NCBI RefSeq assembly: GCF_002850255.1
Contig: NZ_CP022522.1
Span: 2,727,125-2,791,124 of the forward strand
Direction: 5' to 3'
Source: Pseudoalteromonas sp. NC201
GTDB lineage: Bacteria > Pseudomonadota > Gammaproteobacteria > Enterobacterales > Alteromonadaceae
Length of the DNA stretch: 64,000 bases
Shown: piece by piece, positions 8,699 to 16,527 of the stretch
Numbering within the stretch: the stretch's first letter is position 1
Layout of the letters: every line of letters begins with the position of its first letter
The notes under the pieces: generated by a model
Databases searched by the model: none
What the model saw: only the letters and a program-made list of their open reading frames with translations
What the model was told of the DNA's origin: nothing
Translations under genes and position numbers: made by a program

Positions 8699-8711
8699 GC
8701 GCTTATTATTT

Positions 8712-8734
8712 TCAGCCCCAAGCTTTGGGGCTGA
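8712..8734. terminator. Hairpin between convergent yciH and GGDEF-EAL genes
   Basis: A 10-bp stem (TCAGCCCCAA / TTGGGGCTGA) has a 3-base loop and lies in the 40-base gap between two 3' ends. No long U-tract follows on either strand, so termination may be partial. Confidence 0.5.
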
Positions 8735-8738
8735 GTCG

Positions 8739-11702
8739 CTATACCGCTGGGGCAAACCGCAAAATCTCGGCTTCACTTAACGGCGGGCTGTAGTAATAAC
8801 CTTGTACAATATAGCAGTTATTTTTCGCCAAGAACGTCATCTGAGCCTCAGTTTCCACCCCTTCAGCAATAACCTGCAAATTTAATTTTTGCGCCATCGC
8901 AATGATAGCTGCAGTGATTTCCATATCGTTCGGATCTTCAGGGATATCCTTTACAAAGGAGCGGTCTATTTTGAGTATATCAACTGGGAAACGCTTAATG
9001 TAACTCAAAGACGAATAGCCTGTACCAAAGTCGTCAATAGACAGTGAAACACCAAGCGCTTTGATATCTTTAAGTTGTATGATTGCCGCTTCCACGTCTC
9101 CCATCAGCATACTCTCGGTAAGCTCAAGGTGCAGTAGAGTCGGCTCCATCTCAGTTCTGTCTATAATATCTGACAGCGTGCTGATCAATTGTGCATCTTT
9201 AAACTGCCTCGCAGAAAGGTTGATGGATATGTTGGCAATCTTCCCCGCGGCTTTTAAACGACGAGAAAAATGGCACGCTTCTTCTAACACCCATGCACCA
9301 AGCTCTACGATTAGGCCTGTCGCTTCAGCAATTGGAATAAACTTACTTGGCGGAATAGTTCCCTCGCTCGGGTGGAACCAGCGAATAAGCGCTTCATAGC
9401 CTACAACTTCTCTACTTTCACTGTTCACTTGTGGCTGATAATGCAAGGTAAATTGTTGCGCTTTAATTGCTATACGCAGCTCGTTTTCTATATATAGGCG
9501 CTCGTTAGCAGCTTCGTCTAAATCTTGGCTATAGAAATGGTAAGTGTTCCGCCCTTTTGCTTTGGCCTGATACATTGCCAAATCTGCATGTTTAAGCAGC
9601 TGCTCTTCTTCTTTACTGTCAAACGGAGCCATGGTGATACCAATACTTGCACTGACGATCACTTCGTTATTCCCCAGTTTTATTGGTTCTGCCAGTGTCT
9701 TTTGAATGATATTGGCAACTTCCATGGCATTTTCTCGCTCATTGATGCCACTCAGTAACACCGCAAACTCATCCCCACCCAATCTGGCAATGGTATCTTC
9801 TGCACGGAGCCGCTTTTTCAATCTCGTCGCGACTTCAAGCAATAAGCGGTCACCCGCGTCATGTCCCAAGGTATCATTGATGCGTTTAAACTCATCTAAG
9901 TCAAAGTAAAATAGAGCAAAGGCGTAATGACCACGTTCGGCAAGCGCCATGGATTTACGTAACTGCATCCTGAAAAACGTTCGGTTGGCAAGGCCAGTTA
10001 AGGTATCAAAGTAAGCCAATTCTTCCATTTTACGCTGGCTTTCTTTTACAAACGAAATATCTTGGGCTGAGGCGACATAACTTGAAATTGCGCCGCCTTC
10101 TTCACGGATCGGCGACACGCTCAAACTGACCCAAATAGGCGCCTCTCTGTTACCCGCCAACATGGTATCCCCGCGCCAATGATTGCGACTGCGTAAGTCA
10201 ATATCGATATCATCAATGAGAATTGCCATGTCTTTTGAAATAATACTCAAAAGCGGAGAGCCAATAAAATGCTGTTCATCATAGCCCGTCATTTCCTGCA
10301 TTTTTGGATTGACGTACTCAATTTGAAAATGCTCATTGGTCAATACAACGCCTGTACCAGAGAAAGCCACAGCTTTTGACAAACGGTTTGCCGCCTTTTC
10401 AGCGATTTCCTTTTCTGTAATACGTTGATTTAGGCCATTTACAAGCTGTTTTATCTCAACACTCATGTCATTAAATGAGGCGTTCAATTGACCTATTTCG
10501 TCATCGGTATGCGGCAAGGTTGGCGTATCCCACTGCCCTCGGCCAAATCCCTTCACTGCTTTAACAAGCGCATTGATGCGTTTGAGTACTAATTGATATA
10601 GAACCTGATGCAGTAATATCGCAACAAAAATGGCATACAGAATAAACAAACCAAAGAACTTAACTTTAAGCTCTTCAATGGCCGAGATAGCCGACGCCCG
10701 CTTCTTGTAGATCCCAATGTACCAATCTAAATTGGCAATATGGGTCACGTGCATAATATGCCAGTTGTCTTTATACCTAAATTCATCTTGGATATTTGGT
10801 AGCTTAGTAATAAGTGCAGTTTGTACTATTTTACTCAAGTCTTCAGGTAGTTTGTTGTGGTCCAATAGCTGCCCGGTCGTAGCGGTGGTTTTAAACAGAC
10901 TGGGAGCTGCCAATAATCGACCCTGTTTATCAAAAACGATGAAGCCTTGCTGATGGTCAGATTTAGGTAATTTTTCGAGTAAGGTGGTCAACTCTATATC
11001 GCTACCCGTTAACCCAAGGTATTTATCATGTAAGTATAAAGGCACCAAAATACTCACCACCCACTTGTTCCAAACCCTATCAAAATACACGCCCGACCAA
11101 ACCGCTTCCCTCGTTGGGTTTTGTTCAGCGTGTAAAACAGGCAAGTTATGAAGCTGATTATTTACCAGCCTCGGGTCTTTCGCTAATAAGGCATTAGGAG
11201 GTGCAACACGAACAAAGCCATCTTTTGTAGATAAGTAAAAATTAAAGAAATCTTGTAACAGTGGAGGCGCAAGAATGTTCCAGAGCAATTCAGATTCAGA
11301 AAATAGCTTTTGCACTGACTGCAATTTTAAATTGCCAGTATACATAGCTGCAGAGAGGCCATTTTTAGCTGTACTCGCTAAGTTTTCGCCACGCACGTCA
11401 ACGCTCGCTTGTGCGCCAGATAAATCTTGAACACCGTAAAGTAAGTGTTTGGAAACCACTGAGTTGGCTTGTTCGGCCAAGTTGGCTTTAAGATCGAGGT
11501 AATTTGAGAACTGATTGTTCACCTGCGCACTAAAACGCTTGAGCTCATCATACTCTTCATAGATTAACTGCTTTTCTTCAGATTTTAGCATCAATGCCGC
11601 AGCAAAAACCCCCGCGATCAAACACACGGCCGAAATCAACATCGACAGCTTTACACTTAAAGAGCTTGCACCATATCTTGATGGGGGACGACGATTGCCC
11701 AC
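8739..11702 (-). CDS. Membrane CACHE-HAMP-PAS-GGDEF-EAL cyclic-di-GMP enzyme
   Basis: The 987-residue protein has membrane helix 1 (about 18-40), a periplasmic dCACHE-like sensor (about 45-345), membrane helix 2 (about 350-372), HAMP (to about 430), PAS (about 440-555), GGDEF (about 565-725) and EAL (about 735-985). The cyclase signature GGDEF is intact, and an RAED product-inhibition site (RxxD) stands five residues before it. The EAL signature (GYEALIRWF) and the DDFGTGYSSLSYIKRF loop are also intact. Both cyclic-di-GMP synthesis and breakdown are therefore possible; which dominates cannot be told from sequence. The start is GTG at 11702 with AGG upstream. It probably links an external small-molecule signal to motility or attachment. 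Confidence 0.93.
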   Translation of the reverse strand: MGNRRPPSRYGASSLSVKLSMLISAVCLIAGVFAAALMLKSEEKQLIYEEYDELKRFSAQVNNQFSNYLDLKANLAEQANSVVSKHLLYGVQDLSGAQASVDVRGENLASTAKNGLSAAMYTGNLKLQSVQKLFSESELLWNILAPPLLQDFFNFYLSTKDGFVRVAPPNALLAKDPRLVNNQLHNLPVLHAEQNPTREAVWSGVYFDRVWNKWVVSILVPLYLHDKYLGLTGSDIELTTLLEKLPKSDHQQGFIVFDKQGRLLAAPSLFKTTATTGQLLDHNKLPEDLSKIVQTALITKLPNIQDEFRYKDNWHIMHVTHIANLDWYIGIYKKRASAISAIEELKVKFFGLFILYAIFVAILLHQVLYQLVLKRINALVKAVKGFGRGQWDTPTLPHTDDEIGQLNASFNDMSVEIKQLVNGLNQRITEKEIAEKAANRLSKAVAFSGTGVVLTNEHFQIEYVNPKMQEMTGYDEQHFIGSPLLSIISKDMAILIDDIDIDLRSRNHWRGDTMLAGNREAPIWVSLSVSPIREEGGAISSYVASAQDISFVKESQRKMEELAYFDTLTGLANRTFFRMQLRKSMALAERGHYAFALFYFDLDEFKRINDTLGHDAGDRLLLEVATRLKKRLRAEDTIARLGGDEFAVLLSGINERENAMEVANIIQKTLAEPIKLGNNEVIVSASIGITMAPFDSKEEEQLLKHADLAMYQAKAKGRNTYHFYSQDLDEAANERLYIENELRIAIKAQQFTLHYQPQVNSESREVVGYEALIRWFHPSEGTIPPSKFIPIAEATGLIVELGAWVLEEACHFSRRLKAAGKIANISINLSARQFKDAQLISTLSDIIDRTEMEPTLLHLELTESMLMGDVEAAIIQLKDIKALGVSLSIDDFGTGYSSLSYIKRFPVDILKIDRSFVKDIPEDPNDMEITAAIIAMAQKLNLQVIAEGVETEAQMTFLAKNNCYIVQGYYYSPPLSEAEILRFAPAV

Positions 11703-11866
11703 AAGTTAACCTATTCTTTTATTTACAGTGGTGGTGTTGCCTGAATATACCAGAATATTTTTCGACTCGCCAATAAGTTACGTTTGATTAACGTACTTAA
11801 CTCACTGAGATTGGACACTTATCTACCAAATAACATAGGTTTTTGCGCATACGTCCAAAGTAGTAC

Positions 11867-11897
11867 TTGTTTTCTCGTTTAGTTCTATGCTAATAAT
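11867..11897 (+). promoter_or_regulatory. Candidate promoter of the pheL-pheA transcript
   Basis: TTGTTT at 11867-11872 and TAATAAT at 11891-11897 are separated by 18 bases, 30 bases upstream of the leader peptide start. The match to sigma-70 boxes is fair. Confidence 0.45.
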
Positions 11898-11927
11898 GTA
11901 TTCAGTTTCAAAGTAAGGTTTGAATAA

Positions 11928-11984
11928 ATGAATTTCATCACACGCAACAGCAACACATATTTCTTTTTTAGCTTCTTTAGGTGA
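11928..11984 (+). CDS. pheL: Phe leader peptide (pheA attenuator peptide)
   Basis: The 18-codon frame reads MNFITRNSNTYFFFSFFR: six phenylalanines and a tyrosine, with five of the Phe codons in a run of six residues near the end. It stands 90 bases before pheA and is followed by alternative hairpins, the classic design of transcription attenuation. A ribosome stalled on Phe codons would favour the antiterminator and allow pheA expression when Phe-tRNA is scarce. E. coli PheL has the same composition. AAGG upstream can serve as ribosome-binding site. Confidence 0.9.
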   Translation: MNFITRNSNTYFFFSFFR

Positions 11985-11985
11985 A

Positions 11986-12052
11986 GAGGCTTGACTGTTC
12001 GCGAGTGAAAAAGAATAGCTAAGCCTCCCAACTTCGGGAGGCTTTTTTTTTG
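11986..12052 (+). terminator. pheA attenuator: antiterminator and terminator hairpins
   Basis: The terminator is AAGCCTCCC / GGGAGGCTT followed by nine T (about 12021-12052). GAGGCTT at 11986-11992, right after the leader stop codon, can instead pair with AAGCCTC at 12021-12027, the left arm of the terminator, forming the competing antiterminator. The geometry fits ribosome-stalling attenuation by the Phe-rich leader. Confidence 0.88.
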
Positions 12053-12073
12053 GCTAAATGGGAGTGAGGACCT

Positions 12074-13228
12074 ATGACACAAAATACATTAGATGCCCTT
12101 AGGCATGACATCAATGAGATAGATTCAGAATTACTGATTTTACTGGCAAAGCGACGTCGCATTAGTCATGGCGTGCTGGAATATAAGATTACCAACAACA
12201 AACCTATCCGTGATGAAGCACGTGAGCAGGCATTGCTGGAGAAACTGATCCGATATGGTAAATCTCTGGGTCTTGATGCCTTTTATATAAACAGCGTTTT
12301 CCAAACTATCTTAGAAGACTCTGTATTAAACCAGCAAGCCATGCTGCAAAAGAACTTAAACCCCGATGCCGTAGGTGATACACACCGCGTTGCCTACTTG
12401 GGTGGACAAGGCTCTTATAGCCAGCTTGCTTGTCATAAATACTTCAGTCGTCGTCCCGGTAAGCTTGTGGAAATGGGTTGCCAAAGCTTTGAGCAAATCA
12501 CCGAGCAGGTAGAGAAAGGCCAAGCTGACTTTGGTATCTTACCTATTGAAAATACCAGTTCAGGCAGTATCAACGAAGTATTCGATTTATTGCAACATGC
12601 GCAAGTATCTATTGTGGGCGAAGTAACGCATACCGTAGAGCATTGCCTCCTGGCTTTGCCAGACACAGAATTACAAGCGATCGACAAAATTTATGCGCAC
12701 CCTCAACCTTTTGCCCAGTGCAGCCGTTTTATTCAAGGTCTTGGGGATATTCAGCATGAAACTTGCGACTCAACCTCTAGTGCATTAAAGCAAGCTGCAG
12801 AGCACCCAAATAGTGCCGCGATTGGCTCTGCACAAGCTGGTAAAAATATGGGTCTAGAAGTGGTGAAGTCTGGCCTTGCGAATCAGACCGAAAACCATAG
12901 CCGCTTTATTGTGGTAGCAAGAAAAGCACTTCAAGTGTCTACTCAAATTCCAACGAAAACCAGTTTAATTATGGCCACCAAACAGCAAGTAGGCTCACTT
13001 GCTGACGCGCTGATGGTATTTAAACAGCACAATATCAATATGGTTAAGTTAGAGTCACGCCCAGTACCTGGTAACCCTTGGGAAGAAGTCTTTTATGTAG
13101 ATTTGCTTGCCAATATTGCAGACTCACAAGTCCAAGTAGCACTTGAAGAATTAAAAGACCATACCCAGTTTGTACGCTTGTTGGGCTGCTACCAAAGCGA
13201 GTCTTTGCAAGCAGTAGAGGTATTATAA
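12074..13228 (+). CDS. pheA: Bifunctional chorismate mutase / prephenate dehydratase
   Basis: The 384-residue cytosolic enzyme converts chorismate to prephenate and then phenylpyruvate, the committed branch to phenylalanine. Domains in order: AroQ chorismate mutase (about 1-90; LDALRHDINEIDSELLILLAKRR), prephenate dehydratase (about 105-285; AYLGGQGSYSQLA, LPIENTSSGSI, ENHSRFIVVARKA) and a C-terminal ACT domain (about 295-375; KTSLIMATKQQVGSLADAL, KLESRPVPGNPWE) that binds phenylalanine for feedback control. The catalytic TRF triad of the dehydratase reads SRF here, a mild variant. Expression is controlled by the upstream Phe-leader attenuator. Its stop codon TAA coincides with the target-site duplication of the mobile element that follows. 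Confidence 0.97.
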   Translation: MTQNTLDALRHDINEIDSELLILLAKRRRISHGVLEYKITNNKPIRDEAREQALLEKLIRYGKSLGLDAFYINSVFQTILEDSVLNQQAMLQKNLNPDAVGDTHRVAYLGGQGSYSQLACHKYFSRRPGKLVEMGCQSFEQITEQVEKGQADFGILPIENTSSGSINEVFDLLQHAQVSIVGEVTHTVEHCLLALPDTELQAIDKIYAHPQPFAQCSRFIQGLGDIQHETCDSTSSALKQAAEHPNSAAIGSAQAGKNMGLEVVKSGLANQTENHSRFIVVARKALQVSTQIPTKTSLIMATKQQVGSLADALMVFKQHNINMVKLESRPVPGNPWEEVFYVDLLANIADSQVQVALEELKDHTQFVRLLGCYQSESLQAVEVL

Positions 13229-13436
13229 TCCCAATTTGACTCAATACTTGCTCAATTTGAGGGATTAAATCTGACGCTAGCTGCGTTAAAAATTTCTCAT
13301 TTAGAGCAACTAAATAGCAAAATTTTTGCCTTGCCTACACGGAGGTAGGTACCTTGGCGATAGCAGGACGCGGTAGCGGGGCTATCGACAAGATTTTCTT
13401 GCCTCAAAATAGACCACTTAATTAAGTAAATTGGCA
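13229..13436 (+). mobile_element. Family A miniature inverted-repeat element, copy 1 (208 bp)
   Basis: This non-coding element is bounded by TCCCAATT and AATTGGCA (inverted repeats, one mismatch) and flanked by TAA on both sides (13226-13228 and 13437-13439). The left TAA is also the pheA stop codon. The interior contains a GGTACC-centred segment (13328-13380) shared with family B. The second A copy, at 46783-47190, has the same net length. Confidence 0.85.
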
Positions 13437-13473
13437 TAATAAATCATACTAAGTCACTCTCATTGAGAAAAAT

Positions 13474-13509
13474 AAAAAGCCAGAGCGCAAATCGCATTCT
13501 GGCTTTTTT
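13474..13509. terminator. Bidirectional terminator between pheA/element A and the discoidin lipoprotein gene
   Basis: The stem AAGCCAGA / TCTGGCTT is flanked by A5 on the left and T6 on the right, so it gives a U-tract in both directions. It lies between convergent 3' ends. Confidence 0.85.
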
Positions 13510-13542
13510 GGTTGAGATTTATTTAACCTTAGGTTATTCAGG

Positions 13543-16383
13543 CTATTTGCCGCTAAGGCCTAGGAGCTCGATTTCTGAGATCTGTACTAAGCCATCGTTA
13601 TTCGCATTTTTGCTAATATTTAGACGATAACTGCTATAGGCAAAAGCATTGGAGAAAGTAAACGCTCTTCGTTGTAAGCGCTCATCCCAGCTTTCTCCCA
13701 CCCAAACCGCAACTTCTGTCCACGTCTCACCGCCATCATTAGAACCCAGTAACTGGAAGTTTTCGGGATCGCGTTCTGGTGCATCATTAGCACTGGTGAT
13801 AGCCAAACCACTCACAATCTGTGGCGCAGTAAAATCGGCTTGGATCCAAGATGGTGATTCCTCTGTTGGCGGGCCTTGCCACTCATTGTGATCTAGCCAT
13901 TTTGTCTCGGTATCATTATCAAACGCTTTTTGTTCACTTTCTGCATCTCCAATACGATTACGCGCGGTGAAGCTTGTTCCAGCCAAGTCAGACAAATCTT
14001 CAAGTGCATACTGAGGTCCAGCGAGTTCAATTTCGGCTATTTGCACTAATCCATCATTGTTCGCATTTTTACTGATAGACAAGCGATAATGTGAGTAAGC
14101 CAAGCCATTAGCAAACGCGAAGGCACGACGTTCAAAACGCGATTCAAACGATTCCCCTACCCAAGTATTTAATACTTGCCACACTTCCCCATCGTGAGAT
14201 GCTAAAAGTTGGAAGTTTTCAGGGTCACGCTCCGGTGCATCATTGGCGCTAGTAATGTACAAAGTATTTACCGCTTGCGCTTGCGGCAAGCTAACTTGAA
14301 CCCAAGCCGGATTTTCAACAGTGGGTGGCCCCTGCCAGTCGTTGTGATCGAGCCATTTAGTCTCAACATTTTTATCAAATGCTTGCGCTGCGCCCTCTGA
14401 ATCACTAATGCTAAAACGCGCCGAGTAACTCGCACCTTGTACTTGTGCATGATCTAATCCAGAGATTTCTGGCCCGATTAATTCAATCTCAGCAAGCTGC
14501 ATCAGGCCATCATTATTTTTGTTCTTGGTTATCTCAAGACGATAGCTTTGGTATGGCAATTGATTCGCTACCGCAAAGCTTTGGCGCTCCCCTCGCGCTT
14601 CAAAAGATTCACCAACCCAATTACTCAACTGCTGCCATGTAACCCCGTTATCGTTAGAGCCAAACAAAGCAAAGTTCTCAGGATCTCGCTCTGGTGCATC
14701 ATTGGCGCTCGTTATCGCAAGCTGATTAACCGCCACCGCCTCATTAAAGTCTACTTGGATCCATGAAGGCGCTTCGACGGTAGGCGGGCCTTGCCAATCA
14801 TTATGATCTAGCCACTTAGTAGTTGGATCGTTATCAAATGCCTTATCCTGGTTTTCCCCCTCACCGATACTATTGCTTGCCGTGACCGCAAACGTCTCAG
14901 TATCCGTATGGTCAACGCTCGGATAAACCGGCCCAACAAATTGAATTTCTCCAATTTGCAGTAAGCCATCGTTATTTTTGTTCTTTGTCACTGCAATTCG
15001 GTAGCTTGTATACTTTTGCGCATTGCCAAATACAAAGCCTTGACGTTCAAAGCGCGCTTCAAACGACGCCCCGACCACATTACCCAAATTAACCCAACTC
15101 GCGCCCTCATCGTTAGAAGCTAATAAAGAGAAGTTTTCAGGGTCTCGCTCTGGGGCATCATTAGCACTGGTAATGTAAACACCGCTAATTGCTTGTTGAG
15201 TGGGAAAATCCACCTGGATCCAAGACGGCGCTTCCTCAGTAGGTGGCCCCTGCCAGTCATTGTGGTCAAGCCATTTAGTTTGTGTATCGCCATCAAATGC
15301 TTTGTCTGCACTCTCAGCATCACCAATAGCATTTCTTGCTGTGATAGTGGCACCTGATGTCACGACTTGCTGCATCGGTCCCGTGGATACCGGTTCATCA
15401 AATAATGGTAACGCTAAGTCCATAATACTATCGGCACTAAGATCTAGCTGCGCAGTTAATGGGTGAGCTTGAAGCGCGTTGTAAATTGGCAATCGAAGCG
15501 CTTCAAGTGCAACTTCATCACCGCCAAGTGCGGCGCTAAGATTGCTAGCTGAGTCGCTTAAGACGCCTTGCAAAGAACCTTGCTCGTCAAACTGTGCAAA
15601 CGCGGCATTGAATAGAGAAAGCTTTTGCACACTTTCGGAAACATATGTCATCTCGCAACTTTGCTCACCAGAGTCAGAGGTTGCGCAAGTTTCTCCTAAT
15701 TCAAAATTCGTTAATTGATCAGCGCTAACCACAGGTAACTCAAAAACATTGATGTTCCCGGTTTGCCAGCCAAGGGCCCGAAGCAATAACGCAGACATCT
15801 CCACTTTTGCCAATGCCATTAATTCGGGAGTAGAGACATTACGCCCCTCAGCAATTTGCTGCTCTACCAGCATGGTTGCTAGTGTCGTCAAGGCGTTGAT
15901 TTGTATGGTAGCATCAGCACTGCCATCGGCATTTGAACCAAACGGCACGGCGACATGACTCAAGGTAGCCAAAGTCACACCAGCAATGTAATCGCCACTT
16001 ACCTGCTCCCCAATTCCTACTGAGCCACAGCGACTGGCGTCGCAGCGCATCTGCGAGCCTTCACTCGTTGTGGCGGTCACTTTAATGGTGGAATTAATGC
16101 CAAACCCGGCTTTACCCGTCAGTTCAATAAACAACTCCCCCGATTGACTGGTTGCCGAGTTCTCATCCATCATCATGCTAGAGCCATTGAGCGCCGTCAC
16201 CGAAATGCGGGCTTGGCTCAACGCGCCTTTTATCACTGAACCTGATACTTCTGCCGTCGTCACAGCAGGGGTTACTGGCACTTCTTCAACTTTTGGGTCA
16301 TCGCTCCCGCCGCCACATGCAGCCAATAAACTGCTAACGGCAATGAGCGGGATCGCATTTCTTATTTTATTTAACGTTTTCAT
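13543..16383 (-). CDS. Lipoprotein with four tandem discoidin (F5/8 type C)-like repeats
   Basis: The 946-residue surface lipoprotein has a lipobox SLLAAC at about 18-23 followed by an acidic GGGSDD linker. Residues about 40-340 form an N-terminal region beginning with a carboxypeptidase-regulatory-like fold (EVSGSVIKGALSQARISVTA). Four repeats of about 145 residues follow. Each carries the nearly invariant block KWLDHN(D/E)WQGPPT, then ITSANDAPERDPENF and a C-terminal (N)KN(A/K)NNDGLxQIxEI strand. This is the jelly-roll pattern of F5/8C carbohydrate-binding domains. It stands 144 bases downstream of the TonB-dependent receptor on the same strand, so a glycan-capture partner of that receptor is a reasonable inference. 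The ligand is unknown. Confidence 0.85.
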   Translation of the reverse strand: MKTLNKIRNAIPLIAVSSLLAACGGGSDDPKVEEVPVTPAVTTAEVSGSVIKGALSQARISVTALNGSSMMMDENSATSQSGELFIELTGKAGFGINSTIKVTATTSEGSQMRCDASRCGSVGIGEQVSGDYIAGVTLATLSHVAVPFGSNADGSADATIQINALTTLATMLVEQQIAEGRNVSTPELMALAKVEMSALLLRALGWQTGNINVFELPVVSADQLTNFELGETCATSDSGEQSCEMTYVSESVQKLSLFNAAFAQFDEQGSLQGVLSDSASNLSAALGGDEVALEALRLPIYNALQAHPLTAQLDLSADSIMDLALPLFDEPVSTGPMQQVVTSGATITARNAIGDAESADKAFDGDTQTKWLDHNDWQGPPTEEAPSWIQVDFPTQQAISGVYITSANDAPERDPENFSLLASNDEGASWVNLGNVVGASFEARFERQGFVFGNAQKYTSYRIAVTKNKNNDGLLQIGEIQFVGPVYPSVDHTDTETFAVTASNSIGEGENQDKAFDNDPTTKWLDHNDWQGPPTVEAPSWIQVDFNEAVAVNQLAITSANDAPERDPENFALFGSNDNGVTWQQLSNWVGESFEARGERQSFAVANQLPYQSYRLEITKNKNNDGLMQLAEIELIGPEISGLDHAQVQGASYSARFSISDSEGAAQAFDKNVETKWLDHNDWQGPPTVENPAWVQVSLPQAQAVNTLYITSANDAPERDPENFQLLASHDGEVWQVLNTWVGESFESRFERRAFAFANGLAYSHYRLSISKNANNDGLVQIAEIELAGPQYALEDLSDLAGTSFTARNRIGDAESEQKAFDNDTETKWLDHNEWQGPPTEESPSWIQADFTAPQIVSGLAITSANDAPERDPENFQLLGSNDGGETWTEVAVWVGESWDERLQRRAFTFSNAFAYSSYRLNISKNANNDGLVQISEIELLGLSGK

Positions 16384-16527
16384 ATTTATCCCTTCTTACA
16401 TATCAACCAACTCGTGTGACTAGGCTGATATAAACGCACCACAAGCAGGTGATAACCCGTGATATTGTTTCTCGTTGTGCTGACACGACTTCACCCTGTT
16501 TGCATTACTTTATGGTTATCGCCAAAG

